DNA from: Planctomycetota bacterium
GTDB taxonomy: Bacteria; Planctomycetota; PLA2; JAEUHO01
Direction: 5' to 3'
Length of the DNA: 64,000 nucleotides
Assembly (NCBI GenBank): GCA_030066775.1
Contig: JASJAY010000012.1
Span: 1 to 64,000 of the forward strand
The translations under genes and the position numbers were made by a program. A model generated the notes under the pieces. That model saw only the letters and a program-made list of their open reading frames with translations. It did no database searches and had not been told where the DNA came from. Every line of letters starts with the position of its first letter. Positions within the stretch are counted from its first letter, which is position 1. Below, piece by piece: positions 27,231-35,099 of this stretch.

Positions 27231-27687
27231 GATCTTTACTCCCTGGTCAGGCCGGGAGCCACGCCGAAACCCATGCCGCGCAGAACCCCGCACCCGCTGC
27301 TGCGGCGACCAGAACAGCAGAAAGCGATCCGGACAAGCCCGTTCCGATCGGCGCGCGCCCGCACTGCGGCACCCCCGCACACCCCGCTCCAAGAGGAGTT
27401 CTGTTAAGGGCGCCTAAAGCCGCCCAGATCAGGTGTTTCTGGCCTTTGCGGCGGAGGAGCCCCGCGACGCGCGCAGCGCGCTTTACCCAATTTTCATACT
27501 CCGGAAGGCCCGGGGCACCTTGTGCCGTGGGCCGCCGCCGCATGCGAGATCCCACGCAGTTCCTGTGGAGCCGTACGCACTTCGCGAATGTAGTTGGGGG
27601 AAAACGAAGCGACGTCGAAGCGGCTGTTTAAACGCAGCGTAAAGACGCCTAGGCTGCCGCTTTCGTCGAGGGAGTGAGGGACTGCCG
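27231..27687. promoter_or_regulatory. Divergent pstS-nptA regulatory spacer
   Basis: No gene is evident in these 457 bp. Three AT-rich islands stand out from the GC-rich background, and each holds an 11-bp-period pair resembling CCCTTTAC. On the minus strand 27421-27403 reads GGCTTTAG then CCCTTAAC. On the plus strand 27479-27497 reads CGCTTTAC then ATTTTCAT. On the minus strand 27646-27628 reads GTCTTTAC then GCGTTTAA. Individual pairs are imperfect, but three of them between two phosphate-uptake units make a shared Pho regulator plausible. Clear -10 hexamers at the expected distances are not obvious. Confidence 0.45.
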
Positions 27688-28839
27688 ATGACGCCCGTGA
27701 AGGCACCCATGCCGTATGAGGAGCGCCAGCTCCCGGTCTGGGCCCGGCTCCTCTTCCTGCTCTTCCTGCTGTGCGTGTTCCTGACCGCGATCCAGCTGAT
27801 GAGCGGTGCCTTCAAGCTGCTCGGGAAGGACCAGGCCAAAGCGCTCTTCGACGGCGTGAGCAACCCATTCGCCGGCCTGGCGGTAGGCATCTTGGCCACG
27901 GTGCTTGTGCAGTCGTCCTCGGTGACGACCGCGACGGTCGTCGCTCTCGTAGGCAGTGGCGAGCTCTCGATCACCTATGCGGTCCCGATGGTGATGGGCG
28001 CCAACATCGGGACGTCGGTGACGAACACCCTGGTGTCCATGGGACACATTGCCCGCAGGACGGAGTTCCGGCGCGCTTTCGCCGGCGCGACGATGCACGA
28101 CTTCTTCAACGTCATGGCGCTGGCGGCGCTGCTCCCCATCGAGATCGCCACGGGGATCCTCGAGAAGGGCGCGCGCTGGCTGACGAGCATCCTCGCGTCG
28201 GATCCCGACGCGGCCGCGGAGAAGTTCAGCAGCCCCATCAAGAGCTTCTTCAAGACGCTCTCGAAGGGCATCGAGAGCGTCGTGACCGAAGGCATCGGCC
28301 TCGTGGGCTGGCCGGCGGCACTCGTGATCCTCGTCATCGCCCTCGCCATGATCGTCCTGGCCCTGATGAACATCACCAAGACGATGCGCTCGCTCATGGC
28401 CGATCGGGTCGAGCGTGCGCTGAACGAGGTGCTCGGACGGCGCGGGATCCTCGCCATGGCGGTCGGCGCACTCATGACCGTGCTGGTCCAGTCGTCGAGC
28501 ATCACGACTTCGCTGCTCGTTCCCATGATCGGGGCCGGCGTCCTGTCGATGGAGGCGGCCTTCCCCATCACCCTGGGCGCGAACCTGGGCACGACCGTGA
28601 CCGGCCTGCTCGCTGCGCTCAGTGCGGGCCCCGCCGGCCTGACGATTGCCCTCGTGCACCTGTTGTTCAACCTCGTGGGCATCGGCCTGATCTATCCGAT
28701 CCCGTGGCTCCGTCGTTTCCCGATTCGCTGCGCAGAGTTCCTGGCCGAGCGCGCGAGTCGCAACCGGATCTGGGTCGGCGTCTACATCATGGGCGTGTTC
28801 GTGCTCATGCCCCTGCTCGGTATCCTGCTGTTCAAGTAA
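27688..28839 (+). CDS. Na/Pi cotransporter (NptA/PhoU-associated type)
   Basis: The 383-residue polytopic protein belongs to the Na/Pi cotransporter II family. The two inverted repeats are clear: GILATVLVQSSSVTTATVVA with MVMGANIGTSVTNT, and ALMTVLVQSSSITTSLLVP with ITLGANLGTTVTGL. The paired QSSS motifs bind Na and phosphate in this family. About eight membrane helices are visible. It is divergent from pstS and 20 bp ahead of a PhoU-like gene, a frequent pairing. It would supply low-affinity or regulated phosphate transport beside Pst. Confidence 0.92.
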   Translation: MTPVKAPMPYEERQLPVWARLLFLLFLLCVFLTAIQLMSGAFKLLGKDQAKALFDGVSNPFAGLAVGILATVLVQSSSVTTATVVALVGSGELSITYAVPMVMGANIGTSVTNTLVSMGHIARRTEFRRAFAGATMHDFFNVMALAALLPIEIATGILEKGARWLTSILASDPDAAAEKFSSPIKSFFKTLSKGIESVVTEGIGLVGWPAALVILVIALAMIVLALMNITKTMRSLMADRVERALNEVLGRRGILAMAVGALMTVLVQSSSITTSLLVPMIGAGVLSMEAAFPITLGANLGTTVTGLLAALSAGPAGLTIALVHLLFNLVGIGLIYPIPWLRRFPIRCAEFLAERASRNRIWVGVYIMGVFVLMPLLGILLFK

Positions 28840-28859
28840 AGAGAAGAGAGGCAACGGCC

Positions 28860-29639
28860 ATGGCAATCTTCAGCTGGCTGCGCTCCATGGGGGCACCCGA
28901 CGAACCGCTCCAAGAGCTCGTGAGCCGGTTCGGCCTCATGGTTGGACACGCGCGGCACTCCTTCGACCTCGCGACCGACGCGTATCTCATTGGTGCGGAT
29001 GCCAAGACCATCGAAGGCGATGTCAAGGCGACCGACGAGAAGATCAACGAGATCCATAGCAGCATCCGACGCGGCCTCGTGATCCACGCGTCCCTGCGCG
29101 GCGCCGGGGAGGTGGCGTCGGCACTCGCGATGATCAGCGTCGCGAAGGATGCGGAGCTGATCGGCGACTACACGAAGCACATCGCCAAGCTTGCCGTCCG
29201 TTGTCCGAAGCAACCCGACGGCCCCTTCCACGCCATCCTGCTCGAGATGAAGGGACGCATCTCGAGCATCCTCGCCGAGGCACGCGAGCTGTACGAGAGC
29301 GAGGACGAGGACGGCGCACGCGCCTTCATTGGGCGCGCCGAAGCGCTCAAGGACGAGTGCGATGCCGCCACGCGCGAAATCCTCACCTCGCTCGACGAGC
29401 GCACAGTGCAGCCGGCTGATCCTGCGGCGACCGTGCTCTGCTTCCGGTACTACCGGCGCATCGTCTCGCACTCCCTGAACATCGTCACGTCCGTCGTCCT
29501 GCCCGTCGACCACCTGGACTACTACGACGAGGACAAGGAGTCTCGCGGCCCGCTCCCGGTCGAGAAGGCGACGAAGCGCAAGAAGCGCCGCAAAAAGGGC
29601 AAGAAGGACAAGAAGAAGCGCAAGAAGGACAAGAAGTAG
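28860..29639 (+). CDS. PhoU-like protein with polylysine tail
   Basis: The 259-residue protein has a PhoU-type helical body (about 10-225; DLATDAYLIGADAKTIEGDV, ASALAMISVAKDAELIGDYT and VSHSLNIVTSVVLPVDHLDY). It usually partners the adjacent Na/Pi cotransporter as a regulator. The last ~25 residues are almost all Lys, Arg, Asp or Gly (KRKKRRKKGKKDKKK), an unusual basic tail that could bind the membrane surface, nucleic acid or polyphosphate (inference). The ATG at 28860 has GAGAGG upstream. No phosphatase-like domain is attached, unlike the other PhoU. Confidence 0.82.
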   Translation: MAIFSWLRSMGAPDEPLQELVSRFGLMVGHARHSFDLATDAYLIGADAKTIEGDVKATDEKINEIHSSIRRGLVIHASLRGAGEVASALAMISVAKDAELIGDYTKHIAKLAVRCPKQPDGPFHAILLEMKGRISSILAEARELYESEDEDGARAFIGRAEALKDECDAATREILTSLDERTVQPADPAATVLCFRYYRRIVSHSLNIVTSVVLPVDHLDYYDEDKESRGPLPVEKATKRKKRRKKGKKDKKKRKKDKK

Positions 29640-29918
29640 GGAACGCGGCGCCCGACCCGTGCGGCTCGATACCGATCGAAGAGGCGGCGAGCTCGACCAC
29701 GCGCAGCCCGTGACTCGCGCACGAGACTTCGTCGCCCCCCGTCGCAGGCGTGGTCGTGAGGTTGCGGACATGTACGGCATCGCAGCCCGGGACTTGAACC
29801 CGAAGGCCCACAGCGCGACGATCGTGGCCATGCGCAGCACGTCGAGAGTTCGGCCCTCGTTCCGGGCCGCTCTGCTGCCGCGCCGGTCGTACCGCGCACG
29901 CATCACCGAGGACGTCGC

Positions 29919-31877
29919 ATGAGCGCCACCGAGCGCCGGCCACCGGAAGACGGACTGCGCACGGAGCTCGAGTTCACCCAGGCCGCGCTCGACGCCCTGC
30001 GCGACACGTACTTCGTCTTCGAGCCCGACACGGGCAGAGCCGTTCGGTGGAACCGCGAGTTCCGGGACGTTTCCGGCTACTCGGACGAGGAGATCGCCGA
30101 GCTTCCCGCGCCGGCGTCGTACTACAGCCCCGAGGACATCGAGCGCGCCTCGGCCTTCATCCGCGACGTCCTGGAGCAGGGCTCGGGAATCATCGAGCTG
30201 GAGCTGATCTGCAAGGACGGCCGGAGGATCCCGACCGAGTACAAGGTGGCGATCATCCGGACCCCGGACGGCGGCCCGCGCTACGTGATCTCCATCGGAC
30301 GCGACGTGACGGAGCGCCGGCAAGCGGACCTGGAGCTGCGCGTCGAGCGGGAGCGTCTCCTCCGCTTCATGGACGCGGCGACCGACGGGTTCCACCTGCT
30401 GGACCGCGATCTGCGCATCCTGGCGATCAACCAGATGGCGCTCGACCGGATCCGCATGGCCGTGCCCGAGGTGACGAAGCCCCAGGACGTCACGGGCAGG
30501 CTCCTCGTGGATGTCTATCCGTTCCTGCGTGAGCAACGCCTGGATGAGCGCTTTCGACCGGTGTTCGAGTCCGGGGAGCCCGTCGTCTACGACGACTCTG
30601 TCGAGCATCCGACGCTCGGCACGGTGCACATGACGATCAAGGCCTTCAAGGTGGGAGACGAGATCGGGCTGATCGCCACGGACGTCACCGAACGCACGCG
30701 CGCAGCGGAGCAGCGGCTGGATCTGGAGCGCCAGATCCAGCACGCCCAGAAGCTCGAGAGCTTGGGCGTGCTCGCAGGCGGCATCGCCCACGACTTCAAC
30801 AACATCCTCGTCTCCATCCTCGGGCATGCGGACCTTGCCTTCGAGGAGATGTCGCTCACTGCACCCGGACGCCGACACCTGATGGAGATCGTGAAGGGAT
30901 CGCGGCGCGCGGCGGACCTGGCCACGCAGATGCTCGCGTACTCGGGCAAGGGCCGTTTCGAGCTGCGCACGATCGACCTGAACGAGTTCGTCGAGGAGAT
31001 GGCGCACCTGCTGACGGTCTCGACGTCGAAGAAGTCGGTCGTGCAGTACGAGTTCGCCGACGCGCTGCCGGCCATCGAGGGCGACGTGACCCAGGTCCGC
31101 CAGGTGATCATGAACCTGATCACCAACGCGTCCGAGGCGCTGGGTGCCGACAGCGGCATCATCTCGATCCGCACGGGCGTGACGCGACTCGATCCGACGA
31201 AGACCAGCGAGCTGCAGGTGGCGGAAGGGGATCCGGAGGGCACCTACGTCCATCTCGAGGTCGTGGACACGGGGTGCGGCATGGACGAGGCGACGCTGCG
31301 ACGGCTCTTCGATCCCTTCTACAGCACCAAGTTCACGGGCCGCGGACTGGGCATGGCGGTCGTGCAGGGCATCGTCCGCGGCCACAACGGCGCCATCCGC
31401 GTCCGCAGTCGACCCGGCGAGGGCACCGAGGTCCGCGTCATGTTCCCCGCCGTCGAAGGCGCCGCCGAACCGCTCGCACGCGAGCCGAAGACGGACGCCG
31501 CGACGTGGCGCGCTTCGGGCACGGTGCTGCTCGTCGACGACGAGGAGAGCATCCTGTTCCTCGCGCGCGAGATGCTCGAAGCGACGGGGTTCGATGTCGT
31601 GACGGCGGCGAACGGACGCGAGGCGCTCCAGATCTTCAAGGCACAGCCGGAGGCGTTCGAGCTCGTCCTGCTGGATCTGACGATGCCGGAGATGGACGGC
31701 GAGGAGTGCTTCCGCGAGCTACGGAAGATCAGGGCCGACGTGCGCGTGGTCATGTCCAGCGGCTACAGCGAGCAGGAGATCACGCGGCGCTTCACGGGCA
31801 CGGGCCTGCGCGGCTTCATGCAGAAGCCCTACCGGCTGACCGCCCTGCGAGCCAAGCTGCGCGAAGCCCTCGAGTGA
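29919..31877 (+). CDS. PAS-PAS hybrid histidine kinase with receiver domain
   Basis: The 652-residue soluble sensor has two PAS domains (about 20-135 and 140-255), a HisKA domain with the phospho-acceptor in LAGGIAHDFNNILVSILGHA (His291), an HATPase_c domain (NLITNASEAL, DTGCGMDE and GRGLGMAVVQGIV) and a C-terminal receiver (VLLVDDEES; Asp586 in LLDLTMPEMDG; KPY). It has no membrane segment, so it senses a cytoplasmic cue. It lies 279 bp after the PhoU-like gene. A link to phosphate is possible by position but is not shown by sequence. Confidence 0.93.
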   Translation: MSATERRPPEDGLRTELEFTQAALDALRDTYFVFEPDTGRAVRWNREFRDVSGYSDEEIAELPAPASYYSPEDIERASAFIRDVLEQGSGIIELELICKDGRRIPTEYKVAIIRTPDGGPRYVISIGRDVTERRQADLELRVERERLLRFMDAATDGFHLLDRDLRILAINQMALDRIRMAVPEVTKPQDVTGRLLVDVYPFLREQRLDERFRPVFESGEPVVYDDSVEHPTLGTVHMTIKAFKVGDEIGLIATDVTERTRAAEQRLDLERQIQHAQKLESLGVLAGGIAHDFNNILVSILGHADLAFEEMSLTAPGRRHLMEIVKGSRRAADLATQMLAYSGKGRFELRTIDLNEFVEEMAHLLTVSTSKKSVVQYEFADALPAIEGDVTQVRQVIMNLITNASEALGADSGIISIRTGVTRLDPTKTSELQVAEGDPEGTYVHLEVVDTGCGMDEATLRRLFDPFYSTKFTGRGLGMAVVQGIVRGHNGAIRVRSRPGEGTEVRVMFPAVEGAAEPLAREPKTDAATWRASGTVLLVDDEESILFLAREMLEATGFDVVTAANGREALQIFKAQPEAFELVLLDLTMPEMDGEECFRELRKIRADVRVVMSSGYSEQEITRRFTGTGLRGFMQKPYRLTALRAKLREALE

Positions 31878-31891
31878 CCCGATCGCTGCCG

Positions 31892-32266
31892 TCAGGCGGT
31901 CGTGAGCTCGCGCGAGGCCTCGAGCGGGCGCCGATGCGCACAAGATGACATGGCGGGATGGAAGTGCGTCGCCTCGGCGTCGCCGTGCGCGTAGCACACG
32001 TAGCCGATCTCGCCCTCGACTTCGGCCAGGAAGTCAATGCGGACGGGCTCGTACGAGCGCAGCGTGCCGCCCAGCCTCTCCAGCTCGGCGACGTACGCTT
32101 GGATCTCGTCCAGAGCGCGGTCGATGTCCGCCATGAGTGCGCGGCTGGGCTCGGCGTCCACGAACGTCTCCGCCCTGGCGTACGCCTTGGCGATGTCCAC
32201 GGCAATGCCGGAGACCAGGGGGATCATGGCCGTGATCGTCTCGGGTCGGGAGATGCGGGCGTGCAT
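31892..32266 (-). CDS. DUF2203-family protein
   Basis: The 124-residue protein has the DUF2203 pattern: an N-terminal helix pair (IPLVSGIAVDIAKAYARAET), a long helix (LDEIQAYVAELERLGGTLRS) and the C-terminal box VRIDFLAEVEGEIGYVCYAH ending in an H/P-rich AMSSCAHRRPL. The function of the family is unknown. GGAG lies 6 nt before the ATG at 32266, which fits better than the longer frame. It is convergent with the hybrid kinase gene. Confidence 0.75.
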   Translation of the reverse strand: MHARISRPETITAMIPLVSGIAVDIAKAYARAETFVDAEPSRALMADIDRALDEIQAYVAELERLGGTLRSYEPVRIDFLAEVEGEIGYVCYAHGDAEATHFHPAMSSCAHRRPLEASRELTTA

Positions 32267-32386
32267 GGCTGCTCCAGGTTCGGCGGGCTCGCTTGCCGCC
32301 TCACCAGGGAAAGAGGCATCTGGCCGCCGAGGTTCACGCAGAAACCCGGAATTTCTCGCGAGGCCCAAGAACTGCGCGTCTCAGGG

Positions 32387-32848
32387 CTACGGGTTGAGCC
32401 GCCAGAGCTCGAAGTTGAGTGCCGAGGCCAGGGTGAGCCAGGCCAGGTACGGCACGAGCAACACGCCGGCGAGGCGCGTCTGGCGCCAGAAGGCGACGAG
32501 CGTGGCCGCGACCGCGAGCCACATCAGCACGATGCAAACGAAGGCCACCAGCATCGCGTGGACACCGAAGAAGAGCGGCGTCCATGCTGCGTTGAGGGCG
32601 AGCTGGACGAGGAACAGGCTCAGCGCCGTCCGGGCACCTGACCATCCGGCCTTGCGCCACACCAGCCAGGCAGCGATCCCCATGAGCGTGTAGAGCGTGG
32701 TCCAGACCGGACCGAACACCCAACCCGGAGGCGTCCAGGCAGGCTTCTCCAGTGCGGCGTACCACGCGCCGGGGCGGAAGAAGATGCCCGTCAAGGACGG
32801 GACGAAGGAGAGAAGCACCCAGAGGACGAGGGGGCGGAGGGCCTGCAC
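32387..32848 (-). CDS. tspO: TspO/MBR-family membrane protein
   Basis: TspO proteins are five-helix membrane proteins that bind porphyrins and are linked to stress and tetrapyrrole traffic. The 153-residue product shows the signature WYAALEKPAWTPPGWVFGPV followed by TTLYTLMGIAAWLVW, then LALNAAWTPLFFG and the final LNFELWRLN. The GTG at 32848 gives the family length. The reading frame continues upstream without family similarity. It is a single gene between a DUF2203 gene and hsp20. Confidence 0.93.
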   Translation of the reverse strand: MQALRPLVLWVLLSFVPSLTGIFFRPGAWYAALEKPAWTPPGWVFGPVWTTLYTLMGIAAWLVWRKAGWSGARTALSLFLVQLALNAAWTPLFFGVHAMLVAFVCIVLMWLAVAATLVAFWRQTRLAGVLLVPYLAWLTLASALNFELWRLNP

Positions 32849-32959
32849 GGGACAGAGGGTACGGCGCCGACGGGAGCGCGGACCGCCGGAATCGAGCACG
32901 CCCGGCCCCAGGGAGGCCGGGCGGCGTGGCGGCCCCTCGCGGGCCGCTGACAAGGGACG

Positions 32960-33427
32960 CTACTTGATCTCGATCGGAAGCGGCTTCGCAGCCGGGATCT
33001 TCGGCAGCTTGATTCGGAGCAGGCCGTTGTCGAAGAAGGCCTCGACCTTCTCGAAGTCGACGTCGGTCGGCATCTGGAAGGTGCGGAAGAACGAGCCGAA
33101 GCGCCGCTCGACGCGGAGCCAGTTCACGCCTTCCATCTCCTTCATCTCACGCTTGCCGGAGAGGGTCAGGACGCCCTTCTCGAACGTGATCTTGATGTCC
33201 TTCTTGAAGACGCCGGGCAGCTCGAAGATGAGCAGGTAGGCGTTGTCGTCCTCGCAGAGATCGAAGACGGGGAAGAACATCCGCTCGCCCTCTTCCGTGA
33301 AGCGCGGCGGGCTGAACCAGCTCGTCTCGAACATCCGGTCGAAGGGCATGAAGCGGTTGAAGAAGGGCCGCTCGAAGGGTTCGAAGCCGAACATCTTCTC
33401 GGGCGCCTTCACTTTGAGAGTCGTCAT
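32960..33427 (-). CDS. Hsp20-family small heat-shock protein
   Basis: This is an ATP-independent holdase chaperone of 155 residues. The alpha-crystallin domain spans about 50-145, with AYLLIFELPGVFKKDIKITF, VLTLSGKREMKE and the closing FDNGLLRIKLPKI. The N-terminal arm is Phe-rich (MFGFEPFERPFFNRFMPFDR), typical of substrate-binding arms. The final LPIEIK resembles the IxI oligomerisation motif. AGGAGG lies about 10 nt before the ATG at 33427. I found no CIRCE element upstream. Confidence 0.93.
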   Translation of the reverse strand: MTTLKVKAPEKMFGFEPFERPFFNRFMPFDRMFETSWFSPPRFTEEGERMFFPVFDLCEDDNAYLLIFELPGVFKKDIKITFEKGVLTLSGKREMKEMEGVNWLRVERRFGSFFRTFQMPTDVDFEKVEAFFDNGLLRIKLPKIPAAKPLPIEIK

Positions 33428-33677
33428 ATAGGCATTTCCTCCTGGGGCCGTGCGTGACATCACGTGCACAGCCCCCCGTGGCCCAGACCGGGCCGTCCGG
33501 CTGCGCGCAACGGGTGTGCCGTTGCATTGCCCGCACCGAACAGGCCCCGCGGCGTCAGGGCTGGGGAGGCCCGCGCAGCGCCGTGCGGAGCCGTCCTCCG
33601 TGGCGCGGCCAGAGGCGCCGAAACCCACCCGCACCCCGGCGCGTCAGGGATGCGCGCCCACGATGGAGGAACGCCCC

Positions 33678-35063
33678 ATGCCTGCCACGCCTTACGACCT
33701 CGTCGTGCTCGGAGGCGGCAACGCCTTCGGCCTGGTCACGGAAGCCGCGAACGCGGGGCTGCGGGTCGCCCTGATCGAGAAGGACCTCCTGGGCGGCACC
33801 TGCCCCAATCGCGGCTGCATCCCCACCAAGCTGCTCCTGGGCTACGCGGACGTCGCCAACGCGGTCCGCCGCGCGGACCGGTTCCACGTGGACGCGGACC
33901 TCAAGGGCATCGACGGGCGCGCCCTGCTGGCCGAGACCTTCGGCGCGACCCGCCAGACTGACGGCAAGCTCGAGCGCGCCCTGCCGGACAACGTGACCCT
34001 CTATCGAGGGCGGGGCCGGTTCGTCGGCGAGCGAGAGCTCGAGGTGAACGGCGAGCGGGTGCGTGGCGAGCGCGTCGTGGTCTCGACCGGGAGCCGTCCG
34101 CGGCGCCTGGACGTGCCCGGGCTTGCCGGCACCCCCTACTGGACGAGCGACGACCTGTTCCAGATGGACGAGCTCCCGCAGTCGATCGCGATCGTGGGAG
34201 GCGGCTGCATCGGCGTGGAGATGGGCAGCTTCCTGAACGGCGTCGGCGTGGACGTCACCGTGATCCACCGCGATGCCCAGCTCTTCGACTACGCCGATGC
34301 GGAGCTCCGCGCGAAGCTGACGAAGGCCTTCACGGCCCGCGTGCCCACGATGCTCGAGTCCACCGTGACGCGCGTCGAGCACGACGCGCGGGGATTCACG
34401 ATCCACGTGGAGGGCCCCGATGGGACCACGACCGCGCGGACCGTCGAGCGCCTGCTCTACGCCGTGGGGCGCGTCCCCAACGCCGACGACATCGGACTCG
34501 AGCTCGCGGGCATCGAGACCACCGAGCGCGGCCACCTGAAGGTCGACGGCCACCTCCAGACGACCGCCGAGGGCGTCTACGGCCTTGGCGACGTGGTCGG
34601 GAACTACATGCTCACCCACACCGCCACGTTCGAGGGGGCTTACCTCGCGCGGACGTTCCTCGAGGGTGAGACCGCCCCCATCGACTACGGCGCCGTGCCC
34701 GCGGCGTGCTTCACGACGCCGGAGCTGGCCTGGGCCGGTCCCACGGAGCAGCAGCTCCAGGCGAAGGGCATCGAGTACCTCAGCGCGAGCGTGCCGTACA
34801 CCTCGGCAGCGAAGGGCCGCGCGCTCAAGGAAGAGCACGGCCTGTGCAAGCTGCTCTTCGAGCCCGATGGGACGCTGCTCGCCGCTCACATCGTGGGCGA
34901 GCACGCCTCGATCCTGCTGCACGAGGTCATCCCCGTCCTGAAGTGGCGGCCTCACATCAGCTCGTTGACGGACATCATCCATGTCCACCCGAGCCTCTCG
35001 GAGGTCGTGCGCAACGCCGCGCGCAAGGCCAAGGCCATGCTGAAGGAGGCCGTTCCGGCCTAG
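33678..35063 (+). CDS. Pyridine nucleotide-disulfide oxidoreductase (class I flavoprotein)
   Basis: The 461-residue FAD enzyme has the N-terminal dinucleotide fold (DLVVLGGGNAFGLVTEAANA), the redox-active disulfide in GGTCPNRGCIPTK, an NAD(P) fold (SIAIVGGGCIGVEMGSFL), the second FAD segment (GVYGLGDVVGNYMLTHTA) and the C-terminal base HVHPSLSE. It could be a dihydrolipoyl dehydrogenase, mycothione reductase-like or mercuric reductase-like enzyme. No lipoyl complex or mer genes are nearby. The start ATG 33678 has GGAGG 8 nt before it. Confidence 0.9.
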   Translation: MPATPYDLVVLGGGNAFGLVTEAANAGLRVALIEKDLLGGTCPNRGCIPTKLLLGYADVANAVRRADRFHVDADLKGIDGRALLAETFGATRQTDGKLERALPDNVTLYRGRGRFVGERELEVNGERVRGERVVVSTGSRPRRLDVPGLAGTPYWTSDDLFQMDELPQSIAIVGGGCIGVEMGSFLNGVGVDVTVIHRDAQLFDYADAELRAKLTKAFTARVPTMLESTVTRVEHDARGFTIHVEGPDGTTTARTVERLLYAVGRVPNADDIGLELAGIETTERGHLKVDGHLQTTAEGVYGLGDVVGNYMLTHTATFEGAYLARTFLEGETAPIDYGAVPAACFTTPELAWAGPTEQQLQAKGIEYLSASVPYTSAAKGRALKEEHGLCKLLFEPDGTLLAAHIVGEHASILLHEVIPVLKWRPHISSLTDIIHVHPSLSEVVRNAARKAKAMLKEAVPA

Positions 35064-35099
35064 TGCTTCTCGACCAGCGGATCCGGTAGGCTCTCGCCC

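Noticed and set aside
29776-29801. tRNA-like T-arm on the minus strand (GGGTTCAAGTCCC)
   Set aside because: The arm and loop look good, but no matching acceptor, D or anticodon arms occur at the right distances and no CCA follows, so it is not called a tRNA. It could be a remnant or chance.
33428-33677. CIRCE or heat-shock promoter upstream of hsp20
   Set aside because: No GAGTGCTAA-type inverted repeat and no sigma-32-like hexamers were found.
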